Shown here one piece after another: positions 10,659-21,719 of a stretch of DNA of 64,000 bases. Both the position numbers and the translations under genes were made by a program. Source of the stretch: Saccopteryx bilineata (taxonomy: Eukaryota; Chordata; Mammalia; Chiroptera; Emballonuridae); NCBI RefSeq assembly GCF_036850765.1, contig NC_089495.1, positions 119,931,033 through 119,995,032 on the forward strand, given 5' to 3'. Within the stretch, counting starts at the first letter, position 1. The number at the start of each line of letters is the position of its first letter. A model generated the notes under the pieces. That model was not told the origin of the DNA and did no database searches. It was given only the letters and a program-made list of their open reading frames with translations.

Positions 10659-13600
10659 TTATGTCCCACCTACGTATGGAATAATACAGTTCCTGTTTTT
10701 TTCTGATTTACTTATTTCGCTTCGTATCATGTTATCAAGATCCCACCATTTTGCTGTAAATGTTCCGATGTCATCATTTCTTATGGCTGAGTAGTATTCC
10801 ATAGTGTATATGTGCCACATCTTCTTTATCCAGTCATCTATTGATGGGCTTTTTGGTTGTTTCCATGTCCTGGCCACTGTGAACAATGCTGCAATAAACA
10901 TGGGGCTGCATGTGTCTTTACGTATCAATGTTTCTGAGTTTTGGGGATATATACCCAGTAGAGGGATTGCTGGGTCATAAGGTAGTTCTATTTTCAGTTT
11001 TTTGAGGAACCACCATACTTTCTTCCATAATGGTTGTACTACTTTACATTCCCACCAACAGTGTATGAGGGTTCCTTTTTCTCCACAGCCTCTCCAACAT
11101 TTGCTATTACCTGACTTGCTAATAACAGCTAATCGAACAGGTGTGAGGTGGTATCTCATTGCCGTTTTGATTTGCATTTCTCTAATAGCTAAAGAAGATG
11201 AGCATCTTTTCATATATCTGTTGGCCATTTGTATTTCTTCCTGGGAGAAGTGTCTATTCATATCCTCTTCCCATTTTTTTATTGGATTGTTTGTTTGTTT
11301 GTTGTTGAGTTTTATGAGTTCTTTGTATATTTTGGATATTAGGCCCTTATCTGAGCTGTTGTTTGAAAATATCATTTCCCATTTAGTTGGCTTTCTGTTT
11401 ATTTTGTTATCAGTTTCCCTTGCTGAGCAAAAACTTCTTAGTCTGATGTAGTCCCATTCATTAATTTTTGCCTTCACTTCTCTTGCCATTGGAGTCAAAT
11501 TCATAAAATGCTCTTTAAAACCCAGGTCCATGAGTTGAGTACCTATGTCTTCTTCTATGTACTTAATTGTTTCAGGTCTTATGTTTAGATCTTTGATCCA
11601 TTTTGAGTTAATTTTTGTACAGGGGGAGAGACTGTAGTCCAGTTTCATTCTTTTGCATGTGGCTTTCCAGTTTTCCCAGCACCATTTATTGAAGAGGCTT
11701 TCTTTTCTCCATTGTGTGTTGTTGGCCCCTTTATCAAAAATTATTTGACTATATATATGTGGTTTTATTTCTGGACTTTCTATTCTGTTCCATTGGTCTG
11801 AGTGTCTATTTTTCTGCCAATACCATGCTGTTTTGATTGTCGTGGCCCTATAATAGAGTTTGAAGTCAGGTATTGTTATGCCCCCAGCTTCATTCTTTTT
11901 CTTTAGGATTGCTTTGGCTATTCGGGGTTTTTTATAGTTCCATATAAATCTGATGATTTTTTGCTCTATTTCTTTAAAAAATGTCATTGGAATTTTGATG
12001 GGAATTGCATTAAATTTGTATATTGCTTTGGGTAATATAGCCATCTTGATTATATTTATTCTTCCTAGCCAAGAACAAGGTATATTCTTCCATCTCATTA
12101 TATCTTTTTCGATTTCCCTTAACAATGGTTTATAGTTTTCATTATATAAGTCCTTTACATTCTTTGTTATGTTTATTCCTAAGTATTTTATTTTTTTTGT
12201 TGCAATCGTGAAGGGGATTATTCTTTTGAGTTCCTTCTCAGTTGTTTCATTGTTGGCATACAGAAAGGCTATTGACTTCTGTATGTTAATTTTGTATCCT
12301 GCGACCTTACTGTATTGGCTTATTGTTTCTAGTAGTCTTTTTGTGGATTCTTTGGGGTTTTCGATGTATAGGATCATATCATCTGCAAAAAGTGATACCT
12401 TTACTTCTTCTTTTCCGATATGGATGCCTTTTATTTCTTTGTCTTGTCTGATTGCTCTGGCTAGAACCTCTAGTACCACATTAAATAAGAGTGGAGACAG
12501 TGGACAACCCTGTCTTGTTCCTGATTTAAGGGGGAAAGCCTTCAGTTTAGTGCCATTTAATATGATGTTAGCTGATGGTTTATCATATATGGCCTTTATC
12601 ATGTTGAGATATTTTCCTTCTATACCCATTTTGTTGAGAGTCTTAAACATAAAATTGTGTTGTATTTTATCAAAAGCCTTTTCTGCGTCTATTGATAAGA
12701 TCATGTGGTTTTTGTTCTTTGTTTTGTTGATATGGTGTATTACATTAACCGTTTTACGTATGTTGAACCATCCTTGAGATTCTGGGATGAATCCCACTTG
12801 ATCATGATGTATTATTTTTTTAATATGTTGTTGTATTCGATTTGCTAGTATTTTGTTTAGTATTTTAGCATCTGTATTCATTAGAGATATTGGTCTGTAG
12901 TTTTCTTTTTTTGTGCCATCCTTGCCTGGTTTTGGTATGAGGGTTATGTTGGCCTCATAAAATGTGTTTGGAAGTATTGCTTCTTCTTCAATTTTTTGGA
13001 AGACTTTGAGTAGAATAGGAACCAAGTCTTCTTTGAATGTTTGATAAAATTCGCTGGTATAGCCGTCAGGGCCTGGACTTTTATTTTTGGGGAGGTTTTT
13101 AATGGTTTTTTCTATTTCTTCTCTACTGATAGGTCTGTTTAGGCTTTCTGCTTCTTCTTGACTCAGTCTAGGAAGGTTGTATTGTTCTAGGAATTTATCC
13201 ATTTCTTCTAGGTTGTTGAATTTAGTGGCATAAAGTTTTTCATAGTATTCTACAATAATTCTTTGTATATCTACGGTGTCCGTGGTGATTTCTCCTCTTT
13301 CATTTTGGATTTTGTTTATATGAGTTCTTTCTCTTTTTTCCTTGGTAAGTCTTGCCAAGGGTTTGTCAATTTTGTTGATCTTTTCAAAGAACCAGCTCCT
13401 TGTTCTATTAATTTTTTCTATAGTTTTTCTGTTCTCTAATTCATTTATTTCTGCTCTGATTTTTATTATTTCCTTTCTTCGGCTGGTTTTGGGTTTTCTT
13501 TGTTCTTCTTTTTCTAGTTCCTTAAGGTGTGAAGTTAAGTGGTTCACTTGGGCTCTCTCTTGTTTGTTCATATATGCCTGAAGCGATATGAACTTCCCTC

Positions 13601-14486
13601 TTATCACTGCTTTTGCTGCATCCCATAGATTCTGATATGTCGTATTGTCATTTTCATTAGTCTGTATATATCTTTTGATCTCTGCACTTATTTCTTCTTT
13701 GACCCATTCATTTTTTAAAAGTATGTTGTTTAGTTTCCACATTTTTGTGGGATTTTTTTCCTCTTTTTTGCAGTTGAATTCTAGTTTCAAGGCTTTATGA
13801 TCAGAAAATATGCTTGGTACAACTTCAATTTTTCTGAATTTGCTGATGTTGTTTTTGTGGCCCAACATATGGTCAATTCTTGAGAATGATCCATGTACAC
13901 TGGAGAAAAATGTATACTCAGTCACTTTGGGATGAAATGTCCTGTAGATGTCTATCATATCCAGGTGCTCTAGTGTTTTGTTTAAGGCCACTATGTCTTT
14001 GTTGATTCTCTGTTTGGATGACCGATCTAGAGCCGTCAGCGGTGTATTGAGGTCTCCAAGTATGATTGTTTTTTTGTCAGTTTTTGTTTTAAGATCAATA
14101 AGTAGCTGTCTTATATATTTTGGTGCTCCTTGGTTTGGTGCATATATATTAAGAATTGTTATGTCTTCTTGATTCAGTGTCCCCTTAGCCATTATGAAAT
14201 GACCATTTTTGTCTCTAAGTACTTTTCCTGTCTTGTAGTCAGCATTATCCGATATGAGTATTGCTACACCTGCTTTTTTTTGGATGTTATTTGCTTGGAG
14301 TATTGTTTTCCAGCCTTTCACTTTGAATTTGTTTTCATCCTTGTTACTTAGATGAGTTTCCTGTAGGCAGCATACAGTTGGATTTTCTTTTTTAATCCAT
14401 TCTGCTACTCTGTGCCTTTTTATTGGTGAGTTTAATCCATTTACATTTAGTGTAATTATTGATACTTGTGAGTTCCCTATTGCCAT
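10659..14486 (-). CDS. L1 ORF2 protein: endonuclease and reverse transcriptase (1275 aa, intact)
   Basis: The enzyme nicks target DNA and primes reverse transcription of L1 and SINE RNAs there. The 1275-aa length equals that of human L1 ORF2p. The N-terminal apurinic-type endonuclease shows Asn14 in LNVNGLNS, Glu43 in LQETHLS, GDLNTPL and the SDHKAL histidine motif. The reverse transcriptase has [29 protein letters not shown] and the catalytic FADD in [14 protein letters not shown]. The C-terminal zinc-knuckle-like motif is [18 protein letters not shown]. No stop or frameshift is present, so activity is plausible but untested. An in-frame ATG follows a 326-base spacer after ORF1. Confidence 0.97.
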   Translation of the reverse strand: MAIGNSQVSIITLNVNGLNSPIKRHRVAEWIKKENPTVCCLQETHLSNKDENKFKVKGWKTILQANNIQKKAGVAILISDNADYKTGKVLRDKNGHFIMAKGTLNQEDITILNIYAPNQGAPKYIRQLLIDLKTKTDKKTIILGDLNTPLTALDRSSKQRINKDIVALNKTLEHLDMIDIYRTFHPKVTEYTFFSSVHGSFSRIDHMLGHKNNISKFRKIEVVPSIFSDHKALKLEFNCKKEEKNPTKMWKLNNILLKNEWVKEEISAEIKRYIQTNENDNTTYQNLWDAAKAVIRGKFISLQAYMNKQERAQVNHLTSHLKELEKEEQRKPKTSRRKEIIKIRAEINELENRKTIEKINRTRSWFFEKINKIDKPLARLTKEKRERTHINKIQNERGEITTDTVDIQRIIVEYYEKLYATKFNNLEEMDKFLEQYNLPRLSQEEAESLNRPISREEIEKTIKNLPKNKSPGPDGYTSEFYQTFKEDLVPILLKVFQKIEEEAILPNTFYEANITLIPKPGKDGTKKENYRPISLMNTDAKILNKILANRIQQHIKKIIHHDQVGFIPESQGWFNIRKTVNVIHHINKTKNKNHMILSIDAEKAFDKIQHNFMFKTLNKMGIEGKYLNMIKAIYDKPSANIILNGTKLKAFPLKSGTRQGCPLSPLLFNVVLEVLARAIRQDKEIKGIHIGKEEVKVSLFADDMILYIENPKESTKRLLETISQYSKVAGYKINIQKSIAFLYANNETTEKELKRIIPFTIATKKIKYLGINITKNVKDLYNENYKPLLREIEKDIMRWKNIPCSWLGRINIIKMAILPKAIYKFNAIPIKIPMTFFKEIEQKIIRFIWNYKKPRIAKAILKKKNEAGGITIPDFKLYYRATTIKTAWYWQKNRHSDQWNRIESPEIKPHIYSQIIFDKGANNTQWRKESLFNKWCWENWKATCKRMKLDYSLSPCTKINSKWIKDLNIRPETIKYIEEDIGTQLMDLGFKEHFMNLTPMAREVKAKINEWDYIRLRSFCSARETDNKINRKPTKWEMIFSNNSSDKGLISKIYKELIKLNNKQTNNPIKKWEEDMNRHFSQEEIQMANRYMKRCSSSLAIREMQIKTAMRYHLTPVRLAVISKSGNSKCWRGCGEKGTLIHCWWECKVVQPLWKKVWWFLKKLKIELPYDPAIPLLGIYPQNSETLIRKDTCSPMFIAALFTVARTWKQPKSPSIDDWIKKMWHIYTMEYYSAIRNDDIGTFTAKWWDLDNMIRSEISKSEKNRNCIIPYVGGT

Positions 14487-14716
14487 TTTATATCTTGCTT
14501 TCTGTAAGTTTTGTGTCTTGTTTGATCCTTCTCTTTCGTTTTTCTATCTTTTGTTTTTATTTGGTTGTATTCCATACATCTTTCCTCTGTTGCTATCTTT
14601 TTTATCTCATGTGCTTCTGTGGTGGTTTTTTCAATGGTGGTTACCTTTGAGTAATGAAAAGGGTCCCTACCCTGTTCATTGTAGCGAACTATTTTGTGAG
14701 TACTTTTGCACTCCAT
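14477..14716 (-). other. Spacer ORF between L1 ORF1 and ORF2 (79 aa)
   Basis: A Lys/Glu/Thr-rich open frame fills most of the inter-ORF spacer. It terminates at TAG (14477-14479), seven bases inside ORF2, whose ATG is at 14484-14486, so the two frames overlap by 10 bases. I know of no domain for it. It could be a chance frame, or it could serve termination-reinitiation into ORF2. Confidence 0.35.
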
Positions 14717-14812
14717 CGTCCTTTGCTACTGTTAATCTCCGTCTTCTCCCCCTCTTTCTTTTTGTTGTTGTCACAGTTTAAATTTGGTTTTATTGTGTTC
14801 TTCTTGGAGCTT

Positions 14813-15808
14813 TTACTTGTGGCTCTGTTTTTTTTTGTTCTTTGTATCTGATTGGAGAACCCCCTTTAGTAATTCCTGGAGTGGGGGTTTTCTGATGATA
14901 AATTCCCTCATCTTTTCTGTATCTGTGAATGTTTTTATTTCTCCTTCATATTTGAAGGATAGCTTTGATGGGTATAGTATTCGTGGCTGAAAGTTCCTCT
15001 CTTTCAGGACTTTAAATATTGGGGTCCACTCTCTTCTAGCTTGTAGAGTTTCTGCTGAGAAATCTGATGATAATCTAATGGGCCTTCCTTTATATGTTGT
15101 ATTCTTCTTTTCCCTGGCTGCCTTGAGAATTTTTTCTTTGCTGTTGGTTTGTGTCAATTTCATTATGATATGCCTTGGAGTAGGTTTGTTGGGGTTAAGA
15201 AAACTTGGAGTTCTGTTTGCTTCTTGAACTTGAGGCTTTAGTTCTTTCCACAGGCTTGGGAAGTTCTCATCAATTATTTGTTTAAGTATGTTCTCCATTC
15301 CATTTTCTCTCTCTTCTCCCTCTGATATACCTATTATTCTTATGTTATTCTTTTTGATGGAGTCAGATAATTCTTGTAGGGCTATCTCATTTTTTTTAAT
15401 TTTTGAGTCTCTTTCTTCTTCTCTCTGTTGTGCCTCAAGTTGCTTGTCTTCTATTTCACTAATCCTCTCTTCTATCTGACCTGTTCTATTAGCTAAGCTT
15501 GTTACTTCGTTTTTCAGCTCGTGAATTGAGTTTTTCATCTCTGTTTGATTTGTTTTTATAGTTTCAATTTCCTTGGACATATATTCTTTGTGTTCATGGA
15601 GTTGTTTTCTGAGCTCCCTATATTGCCTTTCTGTGTTTTCTTGTATATCTCGGAGGATTTTTAGGATTTCTATCTTGAATTCTCTGTCATTTAGCTCCAA
15701 GGTTTCCAATATATTAAATTTTTTCTCCATAGATTTTTCCTCATCTAGCTGTGTTACCTCTCTTTCTTTTGTATCCATGATATTCGATTTTCTCTTCCTT
15801 AATGGCAT
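14813..15808 (-). CDS. L1 ORF1 protein, RNA-binding chaperone (331 aa, intact)
   Basis: ORF1p trimers coat L1 RNA in the ribonucleoprotein. Residues about 30-150 form a Glu/Lys-rich coiled coil (ISEIEDKQLEAQQREEERD). An RRM-like segment follows (NIRIIGISEGEE to IIDENFPSLW), then the C-terminal domain with the conserved LKAAREKKNTTYKGRPIRL and QARREW. The length is close to that of human ORF1p (338 aa). The frame is open throughout. Confidence 0.96.
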   Translation of the reverse strand: MPLRKRKSNIMDTKEREVTQLDEEKSMEKKFNILETLELNDREFKIEILKILRDIQENTERQYRELRKQLHEHKEYMSKEIETIKTNQTEMKNSIHELKNEVTSLANRTGQIEERISEIEDKQLEAQQREEERDSKIKKNEIALQELSDSIKKNNIRIIGISEGEERENGMENILKQIIDENFPSLWKELKPQVQEANRTPSFLNPNKPTPRHIIMKLTQTNSKEKILKAAREKKNTTYKGRPIRLSSDFSAETLQARREWTPIFKVLKERNFQPRILYPSKLSFKYEGEIKTFTDTEKMREFIIRKPPLQELLKGVLQSDTKNKKKQSHK

Positions 15809-18242
15809 CTGAGGGTGGTTTTGTTGATAGTATTATTGAGATTTAATAAAGAATAAAAAGTTAAAAAAAAATAAAAAAATAACAAATCGAAAAGAGTTGT
15901 TTTTTTTTAAAAAAAATTAATAATGAAATAAAGAAAAATAAAATCAAATAAAAATTTTTTAAAAAAGGAAATTATTCCCCCCCTCTTTTTTTCCTCTCCT
16001 CTCCTCTCCCCTCTTTCTTGAGAAAATCTTGTGGTGGACTGTGAGTTATAACAAACAATGCCTGTGATGGAGGGCCTGAATTGGGGAAAAGTAATAAAGG
16101 GGCAAAAAAGAGAGAAAGAAAAAAGAAAAAAAAAAAAAAAAAAAAGGAAAAAAAAAAAGAGCGTATGGACCCACAAAAAGCAAATAAGGAAAAAAGTTGG
16201 GTCAAGAATAAAATGATTTGCTTTTAGGTGTTGGTTTTCTAAGAGTTATGATGAGAGGAATAAGAGGAAAATGGAAAAATGGGGGGACAAATTAAAAACT
16301 TACTATTGTATTTAGTGGAACAAGAACTAGATAATATGGAGAGCCAGGGATGGGAGCACTGCTAGTGAGTTAAAAAGGTGAAGTAAAAACCCCCCAAAAT
16401 GCCACAAACATAGGTTTGAGTCCCAGATAAGATAATTTGTTTGTTATTGAGGTTTGAATGAGAGGAGATGTAAAGGAGAAAGGAAGAAACTAATATAGAG
16501 GGAGAAAAGAAAGAGAGAGAGAGAAAAAAAGAGGGAACCACTAAAAGAAGAAAAAAAAAAGGAGAGAGAGAGAGAGAGTTAAGGGTTTTGGAGTGCAACC
16601 CTCATAGAGAGAAAGGAAGAGAAGAGAAATGATAATGGGAGATGTAACACTTATGGGTAGTGTAGTTCAAGGAGAGGAGAGAGTAAGACCGGTAGAGAGT
16701 TAATCGGCCAAATTGGAGGAGGAAAAAAAAGTCTCAAGAATGAAGATAAGAGAAACAAACGAACAAATATAATAAAATGGGATAGGTTATAAAGTCTGCA
16801 GATTATTCTTGATTTTGAGAGGTTATCTTCTTGCTTTTTCTTTTCTCTCCCTCTTCCTGGTCGGTGACTCTGTACCCCGGGTTCTGCCCCTTTGGCACGC
16901 TCAGGTAGAGGTTTGCAGTTGATAAGTCTCTATGGCAATGTCATGTATTGTGCTTTATTCTCGTTGGGAGTCGAGGCTCATTAGCATTTATAGGCTCCGA
17001 CAGTGAGAGAGTCCGTGTTCCTGGAGCCTTTCTCCTAGTCTTTCCTTCCTCAATTAGTAGCCTGATAGTCCAGGTATGGGGTTGCTGCTGCCTCTGCCTG
17101 GATAGTAAGAGGCTCAAATTGCTGGCAACTCCCCACTCTATTTCCACTCAGCACAGGGCTCTGGGTAAGGCTCAGTCAGTCAGAGCTGCTAGCATAATCA
17201 GGCGGGCTTTCCGCCCACTCGAAGACCTCTGGCTCTGCCACTCTATCCGGTAACACAAGCGGGCGCCCACTTCCGGGGCGCTTGGAGGAAACTCTCACTC
17301 ACTGTCTGCAACCAGGATATCCGGCCAGCAGTCTCACGCTCTGAGTGAAACCCCCAACCGCAGGGAAAAGTTGCAGCGTTGGAATTGAGTCTCGCTCCGT
17401 CCCCGTGTGCGGCTTTTGCAAGGCGCTGGGGCGGCCTGAGATTCCGCTTTGGCCCACACAAAGGCCCCTGACTCTGCCCCTCTCTGCGATAACACGGGCG
17501 CACACTGCCGAGGCACTCGGAGGAATCGCTCACTCCTTATCTGCGCGCGCAAACCAGGATATGAGGCCGGCTGCGGTTCCCTCTGAGTGAAACAGCCTCC
17601 AGCACGGAAAATCTCCACCGTTGGGATTAGTTCTCACTCCCTCCCGTGCGTGGCTTTCCCAGGGCGCTGGGGCTGCCCAGAGACTCTGCCCTCAGCCCAC
17701 AGAAAGGCCTCTGACCCTGCCTCTCCGTGGGGCAACACGGGCACCCACTTCCGCGGCTTAGGAAGAAATCTCTCTTCCACTAACTGCGCACCGACCAGGA
17801 GACCGGGTAAAATGGCTGCTCCGCTTGTCTTTCTTTGTTTGGGTTTGGCGCGAGTGTTAGCTTGTATTGCCCGGGTTGCCACAGGATCAGATTTTCCTCG
17901 GCTAGGATCTCTGAGCCACAGCCTGGTTCGGCCGTTTTTGCTGCGGTGGCCTGGATCTATTCACCCCCTTTGCCCGCCTCAGTTTCTATATTCACAGTTA
18001 CCAGAGAAAGCCGCCCTGTTTAGGTTAGTGAGGAAGGCGGAGCATTTCTTACTCCCTATTTCCTTCGGGGTTTGGTTATATATTTAGCCAATTTTTCACT
18101 CAATCATACCTTTGGGTGTATTGCGAAGAATCTGGAAGCTCCAAGTATAGGTTTTTCTGTTTCTGGTTGAAGATCTTGTTGAGTTTTGGGGGAGATTTAT
18201 CGGTATCGCTTCCTACTCCGCCATTACTCTGACGTCATCTCC
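15809..18242 (-). promoter_or_regulatory. L1 5' UTR/internal promoter region (about 2.4 kb)
   Basis: It splits into a purine-rich part on the + strand (about 15850-16800, pyrimidine-rich in the L1 sense) and a CpG-rich part (16800-18242). The CpG-rich part contains tandem units of about 240 bp (17251-17489, 17490-17732, partial from 17733). A unique end (17811-18242) completes the 5' edge of the element. Mammalian L1s start transcription from internal promoters in this position; the exact start was not determined. Confidence 0.7.
17251..17810 (-). repeat. Monomer-like tandem repeats in the L1 5' UTR
   Basis: The units begin TAACACAAGCGGGCGCCCAC (17251), TAACACGGGCGCACACTGCC (17490) and CAACACGGGCACCCACTTCC (17733). 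Each carries a shared order of blocks: a ...GGAGGAA(A/T)C...CTCACT block, ACCAGGATAT, CTCTGAGTGAAAC, GGCGCTGGGG and CTGCC. Part of a further unit precedes 17251. Spacing is 239 and 243 bp. The arrangement resembles the promoter monomers of mouse L1, but the sequence is different. Confidence 0.85.
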
Positions 18243-18258
18243 CCTCTTCTTCTTTTTT
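18243..18258. repeat. Target-site duplication, right copy, of the intact L1
   Basis: CCTCTTCTTCTTTTTT, identical to 10389-10404. It is followed by AAAAG, giving the endonuclease consensus. Confidence 0.92.
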
Positions 18259-19508
18259 AAAAGAATCCCATTCCCTCAGAGGGATAACAGTCCAGACCAC
18301 ACGGACAGCTAGGGAAAGCCTGAGAACACCAGAGCCGCAGGTTCTCCACAGCTGCTGCAAGGCAACCCCGAGTACAAGATAAAACTGCACATAGCGCGGG
18401 AGTGGGTTTGCAGGTCTTGGGTACACAGTCGCCAGCCCAGAAAACTGGTAAAATACTCTCTACACTACACAACAGGCTCAACAGACACACAGAGTGTTAT
18501 ACTCACTTTCCAGAGGATCCCTGTGCTCCTGATGAACCTAGCTGGCATGTTTGAACTGACATTGAAGTCCTTTAAGATGTGTACTAGATCTGGTCCAGTA
18601 TACTTGAGGACAAAAAACTATTAGCAGAAGGTGTTGATTAATTCTCTGAGGAAACTTTACTACCTTGTTCAAAACATTGCCTCCCTTGACATTTCTGTAA
18701 AGAGAGAAACCCTGTCAAACTCTTGTGTTATCATTACAAAAGGTCTCATATGTTCTTATAGATGGATTCTGTTTGTTCTTTTCCTTTTTACCAGTGAAAG
18801 GGAAATAAAATAGGCATACAACTCGCCCTGGGCCTAGTGCCCCAGCTTCTGAATGAACTCAGCAGGAATCAGGAAACAGCAAACATGATAGAAGAGACCA
18901 GCAGGTCCCCACTCTCCCCGCTTTGAGCTGTGCTCCTAATCTTGATGAATAGTTGTTCTACCAGCACTAACCTCCTTTCTCTCATGTCTGCACCCACCCC
19001 AACTCCTTGATTCTCCTTTATGTCTCTAAATATTATATCCTCACTGTCTTCCACCCCTGAACTGCCACCCCCCATCCAAACGAGCTTCGTATCTTCTCCA
19101 GTTTCCTACAGTGGCTGTCCGACTAATCTCTCTGCCTGCAGTTTGCCTACCCCTCTGCCTGTCTGTCTTCCAGACCCCTTACATGCATATTTTATCACAT
19201 CCTTTCCCTTGTTAAAGTTGAGCACCCCTCTCACCTGATAACTTGCAGGATAAGGTTCCAAGGCTTAGCACACACGGTCCTGCGTGACCTGGTCCTTGCC
19301 TTATATTTTCCGCTGTTCCTCCTGCCCCATCTCCTCGCCCTGAGCAGCGGTCCACACTGGCCACACCGCTGCAGTCCCCACACAGGTGATGCTGCACACC
19401 CACCCATCTGGGTTCTAGCTCAGTGCTGCTGCTTCCGCTCGGGAAGTTCCCCCACTCCACCCCTCATACTTCATCTCCCTCACTCATATCAGGACCTCAA
19501 AATTCAAT
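18259..19508. other. Non-coding intronic-type sequence
   Basis: Pyrimidine-rich stretches (18900-19200) and moderately GC-rich sequence (19240-19460) give short open frames on both strands, none with a recognisable family. No gene is supported. Confidence 0.5.
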
Positions 19509-19625
19509 TGCTAATAATGATCCCTTACACTAACTGAGCACTCGCTGTATGCAGGTAATGCACTTTATGGTCATCTTATTATTTTTAAAAATACCCACAA
19601 TTAAGGAACTGAGGAGAGGAGAAAA
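19509..19625 (+). repeat. MIR SINE relic (fragment)
   Basis: CTAACTGAGCACTCGCTGTATGC-like sequence and an AATGCACTTTATGGTCATC-like segment match the core of MIR. The 3' part is lost. Confidence 0.55.
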
Positions 19626-19716
19626 CAGCCAGAGGAAATTTTAGGTGTCTTCCTGACACCTAAATTCTGCAGCGGAAAAAAAAAGAACAAAGACTCCCAA
19701 TATGCAGGTGGATTTT

Positions 19717-20080
19717 TTTTTTTTTTTTTGAGAGAGAGAGAGATAGAGAGAGGAAAAAGGAGAGGAACAGATGGACAGGAAGAGAGAGAGATGAGAAGGG
19801 TCAACTCGTAGTCGCGGCACCTTAGTTGTTCATTGATTGCTTTCTCATATGTGCTTTGACCAGAGAGCTCCAGCTGAGCCAGTGACCCCTTGCTTCAGCC
19901 AGTGACCTTGAGTTTAAGCTAGTGACCTTGGGCTTCAAACCAGTGACCTTGTGCTCAAGCTAAGGAGCCTGCAATCAAGCTGGATGAACCCACACTCAAG
20001 CTGATGACCTCGGGTTTCAAACCTGGATCCTCAGCATTCCAGATCAATGTGCTATCCACTGCACCACCACTTGGTCAGGC
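19717..20080 (-). repeat. tRNA-derived SINE, long type (CTTGAGC-repeat family)
   Basis: In + orientation it runs from a poly(T)/GAGA tract to the complement of the tRNA-like head, ending CCACCACTTGGTCAGGC. Its interior has repeated CAAGCTAGTGACCTTGGGCT-like blocks. TGGATTTT flanks both sides (19709-19716 and 20081-20088). Confidence 0.85.
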
Positions 20081-20183
20081 TGGATTTTGTAAAGAGAAGG
20101 GCACAGGCAACTTGGAGACAGTATTTCTAGACCATTTTGGAGGATGAAACCATGTACCAAAAAGTTTTAAAGTTAATAGGAGC

Positions 20184-20184
<1 letters not shown>

Positions 20185-20215
<31 letters not shown>
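20185..20215. repeat. (AAT)n microsatellite
   Basis: About ten uninterrupted TAA units, ending TAAATAATC. Confidence 0.95.
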
Positions 20216-20217
<2 letters not shown>

Positions 20218-20429
20218 TCTTTCAAGTTATTACCCAAGAGAAAGGAAGAAATGAGAAATTTTAAGATCAAATAGTGGTGCCGGTGGCAATGGACTGGTGT
20301 GGCAGTATTGAGGGAAATGTTTATTATGATGATTTTAAGTCCAGAAGAAAGAATAAGGAGATAGAAATTTGTAATGTAAATAATGTAGTTAAATTGGGTA
20401 GCACAATCTGGTCAATCAGGATACATTTA

Positions 20430-20615
20430 GGAAGTCATGCTGCCTGATGTCTAATCCTGGCTTCATTGTTTAAGGTAAGAATTGGGTGCCTTTGGTACCG
20501 AGTGTTACACAATAGCATCCACCTCATAGGGTCATTATTAAGAATAAATAAGTTAATATACGTAAAGCACTTAGAACATAAATTTTTGCTACCATTATTG
20601 TTGTCAGAAACAACA
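20430..20615 (-). repeat. MIR SINE relic
   Basis: In reverse complement the landmarks fit MIR: CTAATCCTGGCTTCATTG, then CACCTCATAGGGTCATTATT and GTAAAGCACTTAGAACAT. Confidence 0.65.
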
Positions 20616-21441
20616 GTGCCACGGTGGGATTACTCTCTGTTTCAAGTAATGGACCAGAAACTATTCACATAAACGGGCTACATCCTTATCAGTATGTCAG
20701 CACAGAGTGGTGCCTAGCCCGTAACAGCTGCTCAGTAAGCGTGCACTAAGAAGAAGGACTAATGCACGGAAGTGGGCCGGTCATCCAGGGCTACCTTTCT
20801 GAATATTAATATTTTTTATAACATACAAAGATATTTTTCAGGCAAAAATGTATAAAGCTCTATTTTTGAAAAACACATTCAGTGTGTTTACAAAATACCA
20901 AAACTTCTAAGAAGAGAATATGTGCCTTTTAGCCTAGTTGGCTTTTACCAGGTCCTTCTCTAGAGCCAGGCGGTTCGCTTCCACCTCATGGCTGCACAGA
21001 GGCACTGCCTGCTCCAGCTAGTAAGTCCAGCTGTCAGATAGCCTTTGTGACACTGTATCTATCCGCACACTAATAACCTTGAATTGGCTTTTAAGTTTCC
21101 CCATAGAAGCCATGTATTTAGCTGTCCACTTCCATCACCATCCTTCCCCCCTTGGGGCTACTTTCTAACCACTTACCTTGCTTGGCTCTTACCTCGCTTG
21201 GCTCAGACACAGCCATCCCTCAGCCCCGACTCCAATGTGCTCCTTTCACCCTAGGAGGTGACATGGCTTTATTGTTTAATGTTACTATTTCTTTTAACAA
21301 TATCAGGTAGCTTTTTACTCTGTACGAATTAAAACAAAACACAAGTGTCAATGGTTAAACAAGGTGATTTTTTTAGGAGCTGTGCATTTTAATGCATACA
21401 TTTTATCTGAATGCAAAAAGTTATATGAAAATCCTAATGCC

Positions 21442-21648
21442 GCCTGACCTGTGGTGGCGCAGTGGATAAAGCGTCGACCTGGAAATGCTGAGGTCGCCAG
21501 TTCAAAACCCTGGGCTTGCCTGGTCAAGGCACATATGGGAGTTGATGCTTCCAGCTCCTCCCCCCTTCTCTCTCTCTGTCTCTCTCTCCTTCTCTGTCTC
21601 TCTCTCTCTCTCCCTCCTCTCTAAAAATGAATAAATAAATAAATAAAT
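21442..21648 (+). repeat. tRNA-derived SINE, short type
   Basis: The head GCCTGACCTGTGGTGGCGCA and the body are close to consensus, ending in (TAAA)n. The target duplication AATCCTAATGCC is seen at about 21430-21441 and again after the tail. Confidence 0.9.
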
Positions 21649-21719
21649 TAAATCCTAATGCCTGCACTTTTATCGTCTTGGTTTATGGGTTCTGCTTCAT
21701 TTGCAAACCATTTTTCTTT

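Larger units (their letters stand above)
10405..18242 (-). mobile_element. Full-length L1 (LINE-1) retrotransposon with both ORFs open
   Basis: This is a complete minus-strand L1 of 7.8 kb: 5' UTR about 15809-18242, ORF1 14813-15808, spacer 14487-14812, ORF2 10659-14486, 3' UTR and poly(A) 10405-10658. A perfect 16-bp target duplication flanks it (10389-10404 and 18243-18258). The right flank reads TTTTTT/AAAAG, a textbook L1 endonuclease site. No SINE or other repeat interrupts it. Intact ORFs and an undecayed duplication point to a recent insertion. It is antisense to FREM2. Its 3' UTR is C-rich on the + strand (10567-10620), i.e. G-rich in the L1 RNA. Confidence 0.97.

Noticed and set aside
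11002..15812. Several + strand frames of 60-202 codons
   Set aside because: They are antisense to the intact L1 ORF1/ORF2 and have the low-complexity hydrophobic look expected of the reverse strand of a lysine-rich gene.
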